A DNA stretch of 64,000 nt from Glycomyces fuscus (GTDB lineage Bacteria; Actinomycetota; Actinomycetes; Streptosporangiales; Streptosporangiaceae), in assembly GCA_002529455.1 (NCBI GenBank), contig NYMS01000044.1, positions 1 to 64,000 of the forward strand, written 5' to 3'. How positions within the stretch are numbered: the stretch's first letter is position 1; each line of letters begins with the position of its first letter. Position numbers and translations under genes: made by a program. Below the pieces are notes generated by a model. It searched no databases. It saw only the letters and a list, made by a program, of their open reading frames with translations, and was not told the DNA's origin. This document shows, piece by piece, positions 29,712 to 37,761 of this stretch.

Positions 29712-30830
29712 CTACTCGGGCTTCGTCCCGGGTTCGGTTCCCGTGTCCCCGGCGTCCGTGTCGGTCGAGCCCTCGCTACTAGATCGTTCGGGGCTCGGGT
29801 GGTATTCCGTCCCCGCCTCCTGTGAGCTGGACCTTTGCGAACCGACACGCGATTCTTCGCTGTCCAGGGCGCTGTAGACGGTGCTGTCGTCGCGCGTCTC
29901 ACCCTCGGTTGTGGGCCCGAACACCTGGGTCCCGGCGTCGCGGCCGTGGGGGAGGACGGCGCTGGAGAAGGAGTCGAGGCGCCGTCCCGCCCACACGAAG
30001 TAGGCCAGGGCGGCGAGGAGGACCACGAGGGAGGTCCAGTTGTTCAGGCGCATGCCCAGGAAGTCGTTGGCGGGGTCCACGCGCAGGTACTCGATCCAGA
30101 ACCGGCCGAGGCAGTAGCCCATGACGTAGAGGGCGAACAGGCGCCCGCCCTGGAGGGAGCGCTCGTAGCGGCGGCCCGCCCAGGCCAGCAGGACGGCCAG
30201 GCCCAGGCACCACAGGGACTCGTAGAGGAAGGTGGGGTGGTAGGTGCTCACGCCCAGCTCCATGCCCGGGCGCAGGGCGCCGTTCGGGTAGGGGGAGATC
30301 TCCACGGCCCAGGGCAGGTCGGTGGGCCGGCCGAACAGCTCCTGGTTGAAGTAGTTGCCCCAGCGGCCCAGGGCCTGGGCGAGGGGGAGGGTGGGTGCGA
30401 TGGCGAAGGAGAGCTTGGACATGGACAGGCCGCGCTTGCGGGCCACCAGCCACACGCCCAGGGCGCCCAGGGGGATGGCTCCCCAGATGCCGAGTCCGCC
30501 CTCCCAGATGTACAGGGCGCGGATGGGCTCGCGTCCCTCGGCGAAGTACAGCTGGGCGTCGCTGATGACGTGGTAGAGGCGTCCGCCGATCAGGCCCAGG
30601 ATCACGGCCCACACGGCCATGTCCATGATGGTGCCCTTCTCCCCGCCCATGGCGGCCCAGCGCCGCTCGCTCCACAGCACCGCGACGATGACTCCGGCGA
30701 GGATGCACAGGGCGTAGAAGTGGATCTGCAGCGGCCCGATGGGGAGGGAGTTGACCTGCGGGCTGGGGAAGGCCGCGAGGGCCCGGCCGAACTCGACCGC
30801 GCCCTCCGTGGCTGTCGACGACAATGTCAC
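29712..30830 (-). CDS. lgt: prolipoprotein diacylglyceryl transferase with long C-terminal tail
   Basis: Integral membrane enzyme that transfers diacylglycerol from phosphatidylglycerol to the lipobox cysteine of prolipoproteins, the first step of lipoprotein maturation. The 372-residue protein has the family core: IHFYALCILAG, GGRLYHVI, and the signature GRWGNYFNQELFGRPT near residue 165. Conserved Arg and His residues and YHPTFLYESLW follow. After about residue 285 the protein continues for some 85 residues as a Ser/Glu/Asp/Thr-rich tail, probably disordered. The GTG at 30830 is chosen because the extension upstream is not family-like. It lies 49 bases after the DsbA-like gene, likely in one operon. 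Confidence 0.95.
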   Translation of the reverse strand: MTLSSTATEGAVEFGRALAAFPSPQVNSLPIGPLQIHFYALCILAGVIVAVLWSERRWAAMGGEKGTIMDMAVWAVILGLIGGRLYHVISDAQLYFAEGREPIRALYIWEGGLGIWGAIPLGALGVWLVARKRGLSMSKLSFAIAPTLPLAQALGRWGNYFNQELFGRPTDLPWAVEISPYPNGALRPGMELGVSTYHPTFLYESLWCLGLAVLLAWAGRRYERSLQGGRLFALYVMGYCLGRFWIEYLRVDPANDFLGMRLNNWTSLVVLLAALAYFVWAGRRLDSFSSAVLPHGRDAGTQVFGPTTEGETRDDSTVYSALDSEESRVGSQRSSSQEAGTEYHPSPERSSSEGSTDTDAGDTGTEPGTKPE

Positions 30831-30879
30831 TGGTCTGCTCTCGGGTTCGCCCCGCGTGCGGGGGTGTCTTGGGGGATGG

Positions 30880-31860
30880 CTACTGCGCGCCACCCCCGTC
30901 GCCTGTGGGTTGGGTGTCGACCTCACCGGGCTCCGCTGAGGCGATCGCCTCGTTGAGCCCCCGGGCGGTCATGGCGGTGTCGTTGTCGAGCAACTCACCG
31001 TTGATGTAGACGGAGGGCGTTCCGCGGAAGGCGTTGTCTCCGCTGTAGCGAGTGTAGGCGTTCCCGGTGGCTTCGATGATCTGGCCCGTGTACGTCCCCT
31101 CCAGGAACGAGGGGTCGTGGCCGTGCTCGGCACCCCAGGCGAGGAGGTCGGACAGCACCATGGTGGCGAGGGTCTCCTCGCCGATCTGCTCCGTGGCGTC
31201 CCGGCTCAGCGCGGGCAGGAACTCCTCGGTGAACCGGGAGACCACGGCGGCCTCCTCGTCCACCCGCTGGTCGAACCGCTCCTGCTGCTGCGGGGTGGGG
31301 CCGGTCTCGGCGAACCACTCCTTGAGCTGGTCGGTCTCGAAGCCCACGGTGCGCTCGGTGGGCTGGTTCTCGAAGAGGATGTCGTTGTACTGCGCGAACC
31401 GGTCGTGGTCGGCGGCGGCGCGGGCCGCGGCCCCGGCCCGCAGCGAGTTGCTGCTCAGGGGCACCGGCTGCTGGGCGAAGATGCTCACCGGCCGGTAGTG
31501 GACGATGGCCTCGCCCTGGGCGGCGTTCTCCTTGAGGACTCCGCCGTTGAGGAGCTCGAACTGGCGGCAGGCGGGGCACTGGTAGTCGGCGTAGACCTCG
31601 ACGACGGGGGCCGAGACGCCTTCCCGGGCCATGACGACGCTGCCGTCCTCCTGCAGGGTCCGGGGCGCCAGGGCCCCCTCGTACTCGCCGCTGCGGCGGT
31701 CGGCGTTGAGGGCGACGTAGCCGATGCCGACGATGAGCAGCACCACGGCGGCGGCGATGCCCACCACCATGAGGGTTCTGTTGCGCTTGGCGTTGCGCTT
31801 CTCCTTCTCCCTCTGTTCCCTGAGCTTCTCGCGGGAGCGCCTGCGCGCTTCAGTGCCCAT
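30880..31860 (-). CDS. membrane-anchored DsbA-like thioredoxin-fold protein
   Basis: A 326-residue protein. A basic, charged N-terminus precedes one transmembrane helix (residues about 30-51, MVVGIAAAVVLLIVGIGYVAL). The outer domain has a thioredoxin fold of the DSBA-thioredoxin_4 type with active site Cys-Pro-Ala-Cys in YADYQCPACRQFE near residue 95, an inserted helical region, and the cis-Pro loop FRGTPSVYING near 283. This suggests oxidation or isomerisation of disulfides in exported proteins. It lies directly downstream of a MauE-like gene (45-base gap) and upstream of lgt. Confidence 0.88.
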   Translation of the reverse strand: MGTEARRRSREKLREQREKEKRNAKRNRTLMVVGIAAAVVLLIVGIGYVALNADRRSGEYEGALAPRTLQEDGSVVMAREGVSAPVVEVYADYQCPACRQFELLNGGVLKENAAQGEAIVHYRPVSIFAQQPVPLSSNSLRAGAAARAAADHDRFAQYNDILFENQPTERTVGFETDQLKEWFAETGPTPQQQERFDQRVDEEAAVVSRFTEEFLPALSRDATEQIGEETLATMVLSDLLAWGAEHGHDPSFLEGTYTGQIIEATGNAYTRYSGDNAFRGTPSVYINGELLDNDTAMTARGLNEAIASAEPGEVDTQPTGDGGGAQ

Positions 31861-31905
31861 GTTCTTCCCTGTTCCTCACTGCTGGATACGGTCGGGTGTC
31901 CGGGG

Positions 31906-32418
31906 TCACCGGAAGAGTCCGAGGGCGCGGTCGACGGCGAGGGGTGAACGCGGCCAGACCGCGACGAAGGCGCCCATGGCGGCGAAGGCGATGTCGCGGG
32001 CGATGGAGAGCCCGTAGGTGGTCTCCTCCGGGTCGACCTGTCCGCCGCCGCCGAAGCAGCCGCAGTCGATGCTCAGCCCCCGGGCCATGGCGGAGAGGAT
32101 CCCGGCGATGAAGACGACCATGAGCAGTGCGCTGACGGCGCCGACGTAGCGGGTGGCGATCCCGACCAGGAGCAGGGCGGCCAGGGCGAGTTCGAACAGG
32201 GGGAGGGTGTAGCCGATGAACCGCGCGACCTCGGCGGGGAAGAGGTCGTAGGCCTCGACCGCCTGGACGGAGAGGGCCGGGGGGAACTTGGAGACGGCGG
32301 CGAAGACCAGGACGGCGGCCAGCCCGACCCGGCAGGCGAGGGTGAGCCAGGGCTGGACTGCCTCCCAGCGCGATCCGGGGGCGGGATCGGAGGCGGGGTT
32401 CTGGTTGAGTGTGTCCAT
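31906..32418 (-). CDS. MauE/DoxX family membrane protein
   Basis: A 170-residue protein with four transmembrane helices. The CGCFGGG pair of cysteines (DCGCFGG near residue 120) is typical of the MauE branch, thought to support disulfide formation alongside a thioredoxin-like partner. The ATG at 32418 has GAAGG upstream; a longer in-frame extension to 32583 lacks coding character. The next gene downstream encodes a DsbA-like protein, matching the expected pairing. Function is inferred from family and context. Confidence 0.82.
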   Translation of the reverse strand: MDTLNQNPASDPAPGSRWEAVQPWLTLACRVGLAAVLVFAAVSKFPPALSVQAVEAYDLFPAEVARFIGYTLPLFELALAALLLVGIATRYVGAVSALLMVVFIAGILSAMARGLSIDCGCFGGGGQVDPEETTYGLSIARDIAFAAMGAFVAVWPRSPLAVDRALGLFR

Positions 32419-32713
32419 TACTGCGGCCTTCGGGGAGATAGGGGGCGGATTATCGCCTTCGGTGTTCGGAGTGTCGCTCTTCGTGTCGAATGAGATCCTA
32501 CTGGCTGTAGCGGGTGGGTGACGCTGGACCCGGACGCCGGGCGCAGCGGACGGTGCCCCCGGCCCGCGGACGGTACCCATCACACCACTGGTCGCCTGGC
32601 CGCGGACGGGTTTCGACGGTTTCGGAGGGGTCCTCTCACCGAATCCTCACCCTCTTAACCCGGCCTTTGAGCGGGACGGACCGCAGCGGGGCACCGGCCC
32701 CGGACAGCACGGA

Positions 32714-32744
32714 GGCGGGGGCCTCCCCGTGGACGGCCCCCGCC
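32714..32744 (-). terminator. terminator after trpA
   Basis: Perfect 10-bp stem (32714-32723 with 32735-32744) and an 11-base loop, 36 bases past the trpA stop. The rest of the 32419-32780 gap shows no gene and probably carries the promoter of the MauE-like operon. Confidence 0.75.
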
Positions 32745-32780
32745 GGTGTTCACGTGTCCCGCGGACCGCGGGTCCCCGGG

Positions 32781-33599
32781 TCAGGCCCGGCCCGAGCGCA
32801 CCCCCTGCGCCAGTTCCTGGGCGAAGGAGCGGACCGCGACGAGCCCGCCCTCCAGGTCCGGTGCGTCCAGGACGCGCTGGCAGAACCCGGCGCCGACGAT
32901 CACGCCGTCGGCGTAGGCGGCCACCTCGGCGGCCTGGGCGCCGGTGGAGATGCCCAGGCCCACGCAGACCGGCAGGCCGGAGTCGCGGGTCGCCTCGCGG
33001 GTGCGCCGCACCAGCGCCGCGGCGGTGTCGGCGACCTGGGTCCGGGTTCCGGTCACGCCCATGAGCGAGGCCGCGTACACGAAGCCGGTGCACTCCCGCG
33101 TGGTCAGGGCCAGGCGCCGGTCGGTGGAGGAGGGGGCGACCAGGAACACCCGGTCCAGGCCGGCGGCGTCGGAGGCGGCCACCCACTCCTCGGACTCCTC
33201 GGGGATGAGGTCGGGGGTGATCACCCCGGCCCCGCCCGCCTTGGCCAGGCCCGAGGCGAAGCGCTCGACCCCGTAGCGCTCGATGGGGTTCCAGTAGGAC
33301 ATCACCACGGCGGCGGCGCCGGTGGCGGCGGTGGCCTCGACCACGCGGAACACGTCGTCGGTGGTGGTGCCCGCGGCCAGGGCCCGGTCGGCGGCCCGCT
33401 GGATGGTGGGGCCGTCCATCATGGGGTCGGAGTAGGGCAGGCCGACCTCGATGACGTCGCAGCCCCCCTCGACCATGGCCTGGATGACCCTGATGGAGGA
33501 CTCCACGTCGGGGAACCCGGCGGGCAGGTAGCCGATCAGGGCGGCCCGTCCAGCCTCGCGGGTCTGTGCGAGCTTGGTCTGCAGTGCGGTGGCGGTCAC
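32781..33599 (-). CDS. trpA: tryptophan synthase alpha subunit
   Basis: Cleaves indole-3-glycerol phosphate to indole and glyceraldehyde 3-phosphate. The 272-residue (beta-alpha)8 barrel has the signature VIEVGLPYSDPMMDGPTIQ containing the catalytic Glu and Asp, GYLPAGFPD, and SYWNPIERYG. GVTGTRT and CVGLGIST close the phosphate site. The GTG start at 33599 overlaps the trpB stop in a GTGA junction. Indole is channelled to TrpB inside the alpha2-beta2 complex. Confidence 0.98.
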   Translation of the reverse strand: MTATALQTKLAQTREAGRAALIGYLPAGFPDVESSIRVIQAMVEGGCDVIEVGLPYSDPMMDGPTIQRAADRALAAGTTTDDVFRVVEATAATGAAAVVMSYWNPIERYGVERFASGLAKAGGAGVITPDLIPEESEEWVAASDAAGLDRVFLVAPSSTDRRLALTTRECTGFVYAASLMGVTGTRTQVADTAAALVRRTREATRDSGLPVCVGLGISTGAQAAEVAAYADGVIVGAGFCQRVLDAPDLEGGLVAVRSFAQELAQGVRSGRA

Positions 33600-34813
33600 G
33601 CCTGTCCCTCCGGGTCCACGAGGCCGAAGTAGGCGGCCGCGGTGTCAACGTCCTTGTCGCCGCGCCCGGAGAGGTTCACCAGGATGACGGCGTCCGGGCC
33701 GAGGCGCTCGCCGAGCTTGCGGGCGCCGGCCAGGGCGTGTGCGCTCTCGATGGCCGGGATGATGCCCTCGGTGCGGCACAGCAGCCGGAAGGCCTCCATG
33801 GCCTCGGCGTCGGTGACCGGCTCGTAGGTGGCGCGGCCGGTGTCGGCGAGGTGGGCGTGCTCGGGGCCCACCGCCGGGTAGTCGAGTCCCGCGGAGATGG
33901 AGTGGCTGGGCAGGGTCTGGCCGTACTCGTCCTGGAGCACGAAGGTGCGCGCCCCGTGGAAGACGCCGGGGCTGCCCGCGGTGATGGAGGCGGCGGTGCG
34001 GGTGGTCTGCGCGCCCTCTCCCCCGGCCTCGAAGCCGTACAGGGCCACCTCCTCGTCGGGGATGAAGGCCGCGAAGATCGCCATGGCGTTGGAGCCGCCG
34101 CCCACGCACGCGGCGACCGCGTCGGGGAGCCTGCCGACGCGCTCCAGGACCTGCTCTCGGGCCTCCTGTCCGACGACGAAGTGCAGGTCGCGCACGAGCT
34201 TGGGGAAGGGGTGCGGACCGGCGACGGTGCCGAACAGGTAGTGGGTGCGGTCGACGTTGGCCACCCAGTCGCGGAAGGCCTCGTTGATGGCGTCCTTGAG
34301 GGTGCGGCTGCCGATGGTGACGGGGACGACCTCGGCGCCGAGCATGCGCATGCGGGCGACGTTGAGCGCCTGGCGGCGGGTGTCCTCCTCGCCCATGTAG
34401 ATCACGCACTCCAGGCCGAGCAGGGCGCAGGCGGTGGCGGTGGCCACGCCGTGCTGTCCGGCGCCGGTCTCGGCGATGACGCGGGTCTTGCCCATGCGCC
34501 TGGTGAGCAGGGCCTGGCCGAGGACGTTGTTGATCTTGTGCGATCCGGTGTGGTTGAGGTCCTCGCGCTTGAGCAGGATCCGCGCGCCGCCGCAGTGCTC
34601 GGAGAAGTTGCGGGCCTCGCTCAGTGCGCTGGGGCGCCCGGTGTAGTCCTTGAGCAGTGCGGCGAGTTCGGCCTGGTACTGGGGGTCCTGTGCGGCCTTC
34701 TCCCACTCCGCGGCCACCTCGTCGAGGGCGACGATGAGGGCCTCCGGGGCGAATCGGCCGCCGAAGCGGCCGTAGTGCCCGCGCTGGTCGGGCAGGGACT
34801 GGTCGTGGCTCAT
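33596..34813 (-). CDS. trpB: tryptophan synthase beta subunit
   Basis: PLP enzyme that condenses indole with serine to tryptophan. The 405-residue protein has the PLP lysine Lys93 in NHTGSHKINN, the conserved ETGAGQHG loop, and the phosphate-binding GGGSNAM. AESH-type end regions (IPAIESAHAL) are as expected. The ATG at 34813 has AGGAGAG at good spacing. The 239-base gap from trpC is unusually long for this compact operon and holds the leader peptide and hairpin described separately. Confidence 0.98.
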   Translation of the reverse strand: MSHDQSLPDQRGHYGRFGGRFAPEALIVALDEVAAEWEKAAQDPQYQAELAALLKDYTGRPSALSEARNFSEHCGGARILLKREDLNHTGSHKINNVLGQALLTRRMGKTRVIAETGAGQHGVATATACALLGLECVIYMGEEDTRRQALNVARMRMLGAEVVPVTIGSRTLKDAINEAFRDWVANVDRTHYLFGTVAGPHPFPKLVRDLHFVVGQEAREQVLERVGRLPDAVAACVGGGSNAMAIFAAFIPDEEVALYGFEAGGEGAQTTRTAASITAGSPGVFHGARTFVLQDEYGQTLPSHSISAGLDYPAVGPEHAHLADTGRATYEPVTDAEAMEAFRLLCRTEGIIPAIESAHALAGARKLGERLGPDAVILVNLSGRGDKDVDTAAAYFGLVDPEGQA

Positions 34814-34940
34814 TGCAAGCTCTCCTGGGAAGGGCCGACCGCGGGGCTCCCCCGGCCTCGCGCCGCGGGATCCGCGCGCCGACCGGTGGTGCGCCGCCCG
34901 GCTCCGGCGGCGCGTTCTGACTGTGGGTCAACGCGGCGGC

Positions 34941-35017
34941 GGGAACCCGCGGCTCACTGGCGCGGGTTCCCTAGAGCCATCGCCATCCGCGGACGGGGCG
35001 TGTCGCCGCGTCCGCGG
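34941..35017 (-). promoter_or_regulatory. candidate tryptophan attenuator between trpC and trpB
   Basis: Two hairpins on the minus strand flank the end of a short leader frame. Hairpin A has 9-bp arms (34987-34995 with 35009-35017) just upstream of the two Trp codons. Hairpin B has 11-bp perfect arms (34941-34951 with 34961-34971) and a 9-base loop; its first base is the last base of the leader stop codon. A ribosome paused at the Trp codons would cover the 5' arm of hairpin B and stop it forming. Arm sequences share CCGCGG cores, so alternative pairings are possible. There is no U-run after hairpin B, so termination, if any, may need Rho. The gap continues 127 bases to trpB. Confidence 0.65.
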
Positions 35018-35039
35018 GTGCCCGCGTCGTCCCTGTCAC
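34971..35039 (-). CDS. putative Trp leader peptide (trpL-like), 22 codons
   Basis: A GTG-initiated frame of 22 codons starting 13 bases after the trpC stop. Its last residues are Gly-Trp-Arg-Trp-Leu, with Trp codons at 34983-34985 and 34977-34979. A GGGGG stretch (35049-35053) lies 9 bases upstream of the start and GGAG lies 3 bases upstream. The stop codon abuts hairpin B. Two Trp in a 22-residue frame directly upstream of trpB is not expected by chance for so rare a residue. It takes the place where streptomycetes carry trpM, which is absent here. Expression is not proven. Confidence 0.65.
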   Translation of the reverse strand: MTGTTRAPADAATRPVRGWRWL

Positions 35040-35052
35040 GGACTCCGACCCC

Positions 35053-35859
35053 CTAGTTCCGGTCCCGCAGGGCGGGGTGGGCCCCGGCGGTGACCAGGTC
35101 GGCGACGGCCTCGCGCGGGTTGCGGCCGCGGACGAGGCTCTCGCCGACGAGGACGGCTCCGGCTCCGGCCCCCGCGTAGGCCAGCAGGTCGTGCGGGCCG
35201 CGGACACCGGACTCGGCGATCTTGACGACGTCGGAGGGGATGAGCGGGGCGAGCCGGGAGAAGGTGTCCCGGTCCACCTCCAGGGTCTTGAGGTTGCGTG
35301 CGTTGACGCCGATGACGGTGGCCCCGGCGTCGAGGGCGCGCGAGACCTCCTCCTCGTCGTGGACCTCCACCAGCGGCGTCAGGCCGAGCGAGCGGGCCCT
35401 CTCGACCAGGGAGACCAGGGCCTCCTGGGGCAGTGCCGCCACGATGAGCAGCACGGCGGAGGCGCCGAAGACGCGGGCCTCCCACAGCTGGTAGGAGCTC
35501 ACCACGAAGTCCTTGCGCAGCAGCGGGGTGTCGACCGCCTGGTGGACGGCCCGGAGGTCGGCGAGGCTGCCCTTGAAGCGGCGCTGCTCGGTGAGGACGC
35601 TGATCAGGGCCGCGCCGCCGGCCTCGTAGTCGCGGGCCAGGGCCGCGGGGTCGGTGATGGCCGCGAGGGGGCCCTTGGAGGGGCTGGCCCGCTTGACCTC
35701 GGCGATGACGTGCACACCGGGGCGGCGCAGGGCGGCTTCGGCGTCCTGGGGGGTGGGCACCGACCCGGCCTGGGCCTTGAGGCGGTCAAGGGGCAGGTCC
35801 TCCTGCCGCTGCGCCAGGTCAGCGCGTACTCCGTCGAGGATCTCGTCGAGCACGCTCAC
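35053..35859 (-). CDS. trpC: indole-3-glycerol phosphate synthase
   Basis: Closes the indole ring: CdRP to indole-3-glycerol phosphate and CO2. The 268-residue barrel has the signature VIAEVKRASPSKG near residue 50, with catalytic Glu and Lys. LLRKDFVV, LVEVHDEEE, GVNARNLKT and IAESGV are all present. The GTG at 35859 is the only family-consistent start. It is the first trp gene of the trpC-B-A group; trpE, trpG, trpD and trpF are not in the window. Confidence 0.98.
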   Translation of the reverse strand: MSVLDEILDGVRADLAQRQEDLPLDRLKAQAGSVPTPQDAEAALRRPGVHVIAEVKRASPSKGPLAAITDPAALARDYEAGGAALISVLTEQRRFKGSLADLRAVHQAVDTPLLRKDFVVSSYQLWEARVFGASAVLLIVAALPQEALVSLVERARSLGLTPLVEVHDEEEVSRALDAGATVIGVNARNLKTLEVDRDTFSRLAPLIPSDVVKIAESGVRGPHDLLAYAGAGAGAVLVGESLVRGRNPREAVADLVTAGAHPALRDRN

Positions 35860-36052
35860 CAGTTACTGCTCCCTCGTGAAAGTGGGCCGGTCACGGCGGT
35901 GGCCCGTGGTGCGGGCCCTCGCGCGGCGGGATCGGACACCGCCGCACCGTGTTGCTGGTCATCGTATCCACCCGTGGGGGCCGGGGGGCCGCCGCCCCAC
36001 CCGACTCCGTGTGTCCGCCGGGGAGGACGGGGGCCGTTCCGCGGGGAGGGGC

Positions 36053-36400
36053 TCAGCTCTCCGTGATGATCAGGTAGGCGAAGCCTCCGATCATGAAGAG
36101 GACGTAGAGGACGACGGGGATGAACAGGGCCAGACCGATGATGCCCAGGATCTTGGCGGTGCGCGCCGAGGACTCGGCGCCCATGTAGTCGCCCCGCGCC
36201 CACTGGTTGTTGACCTGGATGGCGAAGACCAGGCCGATGATCCCGATCACCGGGACGCAGGAGAGGATGCCCAGGATGTTGTGCACCAGGTAGTTCCTGG
36301 GCGGCTCCCCCGGGGGCGGGGCGTTGTAGCCGTATCCGCCGTGGGGGCCGTAACCGCCGTGAGGACCGTAACCGCCTCCGGGCAGGTGGCCGTAGCTCAT
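36053..36400 (-). CDS. CD225/dispanin family membrane protein
   Basis: A 115-residue protein. The first 35 residues are Gly/Pro/Tyr/His repeats (GGYGPHGGYG). The remainder resembles the CD225 (dispanin) fold: NYLVHNILGILSCVPVIGIIGLVFAIQVNNQWARGD, then an Ala/Arg loop and a C-terminal membrane helix. The polar loop between two hydrophobic segments, with NNQWARGDY, is the family hallmark. Function in bacteria is unknown. It is one of a pair with the gene at 37103, and a DUF2752 gene sits between them. Confidence 0.8.
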   Translation of the reverse strand: MSYGHLPGGGYGPHGGYGPHGGYGYNAPPPGEPPRNYLVHNILGILSCVPVIGIIGLVFAIQVNNQWARGDYMGAESSARTAKILGIIGLALFIPVVLYVLFMIGGFAYLIITES

Positions 36401-36482
36401 GTGGGGAACTCTCCAGGGTCTGTGGTGTGGTCGTGGGCGTGTTCGTCGGCCCGGGCCGCGGGGCGCCCGTCGGGCCCTTGGG

Positions 36483-37001
36483 CTACCAGCCGGGGAACAG
36501 CGGGACCCCGGGAGCCAGGAAGGAGAACCAGGGCAGGTTGCGCAGGACCCAGTGCGCCGTGATGACGATGAGCATGCCCCACAGGAACCAGCCCGGTGTC
36601 AGTTTGGGATACCTCTTGGGTGGTCGGACGGAGTGGAGGAGCCAGCGCCCGTAGGTCCAGGCGACGTAGGGCAGCAGCAGCCACAGCAGGGGGTTCATGC
36701 TGATGGAGGCGAGGATCTCACCATGGGTGAGCAGGGCGATCGCCCGCATGCTGCCGCAGCCGGGGCAGAAGGTGCCGGTGAGCAGGAGCCAGGGGCAGGT
36801 GGGGTAGTTGCCGGGCTCGTTGGGGTCCACGAAGTGCAGGAGGGCGGCCCCGGCCAGGCCGAGCACGCCCAGCCCGGCAGGCCACACGGCCGGGTGCAGC
36901 GACGCGGCCCGCAGCCTGAGCCGATCCCCCAGGGAGCGCGGCCCGACCGGAACGTGGGGGGCCGCCGGGCTCTGGGGCGGCTCTTCGTGCTGTGGATACA
37001 C
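36483..37001 (-). CDS. DUF2752 family membrane protein
   Basis: A 172-residue protein with three to four hydrophobic segments. The family hallmark is the CPGCGSMRAI stretch near residue 80 (TGTFCPGCGSMRAIALLTHG), preceded by CPWLLLTG. The first 35 residues are Pro-rich and cytoplasmic. The GTG at 37001 is the likely start. Some bacterial DUF2752 proteins lie next to CD225/dispanin genes, as here. No biochemical role is established. Confidence 0.85.
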   Translation of the reverse strand: MYPQHEEPPQSPAAPHVPVGPRSLGDRLRLRAASLHPAVWPAGLGVLGLAGAALLHFVDPNEPGNYPTCPWLLLTGTFCPGCGSMRAIALLTHGEILASISMNPLLWLLLPYVAWTYGRWLLHSVRPPKRYPKLTPGWFLWGMLIVITAHWVLRNLPWFSFLAPGVPLFPGW

Positions 37002-37038
37002 GTGACCAGCCTAGGGGTTCGTGGACAGACAGAAAGGG

Positions 37039-37068
37039 CGCCCCCGAGCACCGGGGCGCTCGGGGGCG
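37039..37068 (-). terminator. terminator between the upstream CD225 gene and the DUF2752 gene
   Basis: 11-bp stem (37039-37049 with 37058-37068), 8-base loop, followed on the minus strand by CCCTTTCTGTCTG. It suggests that the DUF2752 gene has its own promoter or depends on partial read-through. Confidence 0.75.
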
Positions 37069-37102
37069 GACCAGACGTGGTGGGGTTGTGAACCCCGCCT
37101 CG

Positions 37103-37495
37103 CTAGTAGGTGGTGTACGACGTGGATGTGGCCGTGGCGCCCAGGCCGATGAGGATCAGAACGACGTAGAAGGCGATGACGAGCAGCCACAGGATGCCGC
37201 CGCAGATGAAAGCGATCTTCGTCCACTTCTTCGCCTGCTTCTGAGCCTCCATGGCCCCCGCCTGGTCACCGCGGTTCCACAGGTCGTTGACCTTGGTGGC
37301 GTTGACGATGCCGGGGATGGCGAAGGGCCAGCAGCAGAAGATGGCGACGATCGCCCAGACCAGGCCGTTGTCCGGCGGAGGGCTGGTGGGGGCACCGTAG
37401 CCGCCGGAGGGCGGGCCGTAGCCGCCCCCGGGGGGACCGTAGCCGCCGCCGGAGGGCGGACCGGGGTTGCCGGGGGGAGGGGGACCGTAACTCAT
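37103..37495 (-). CDS. CD225/dispanin family membrane protein
   Basis: A 130-residue paralogue of the protein at 36053-36400. The first 45 residues are Pro/Gly/Tyr repeats (GGGYGPP). The core shows DNGLVWAIVAIFCCWPFAIPGIVNATKVNDLWNRGD, the typical dispanin segment with a double Cys, then a charged loop KQAKKW and a second membrane helix. The ATG at 37495 has no obvious ribosome-binding site, so the transcript may be leaderless. A terminator follows at 37039-37068. Confidence 0.82.
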   Translation of the reverse strand: MSYGPPPPGNPGPPSGGGYGPPGGGYGPPSGGYGAPTSPPPDNGLVWAIVAIFCCWPFAIPGIVNATKVNDLWNRGDQAGAMEAQKQAKKWTKIAFICGGILWLLVIAFYVVLILIGLGATATSTSYTTY

Positions 37496-37761
37496 GCTCG
37501 GTACAACTTTCAGGAAGAGGACAAGGGATTTGCGCGGCGCACGGAGGAACGCCCGGGCCCAACACGGGGCAGGTTTGGATCACCGGATCGCATACACCGC
37601 GAGCAGAAAGGAATGATGCCAGATCGGTGAGACCATCACCGAACCGAACCAACGCGGCAGTCGTGGCCGGTGGGCTGAATCTACCCGCCCCGTGGGACCT
37701 TCGTCCATATTTCCGTTACCCACTCGTTGTGAGCTGCGGTTCCCCGGGTGTTCCGTGCCTC

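Noticed and set aside
34971..35207. 78-codon frame ending in the trpC-trpB gap as a full gene (trpM candidate)
   Set aside because: Its first two thirds lie inside trpC in another frame and look random. Only the last 22 codons, with their own GTG, are supported, as a leader peptide.
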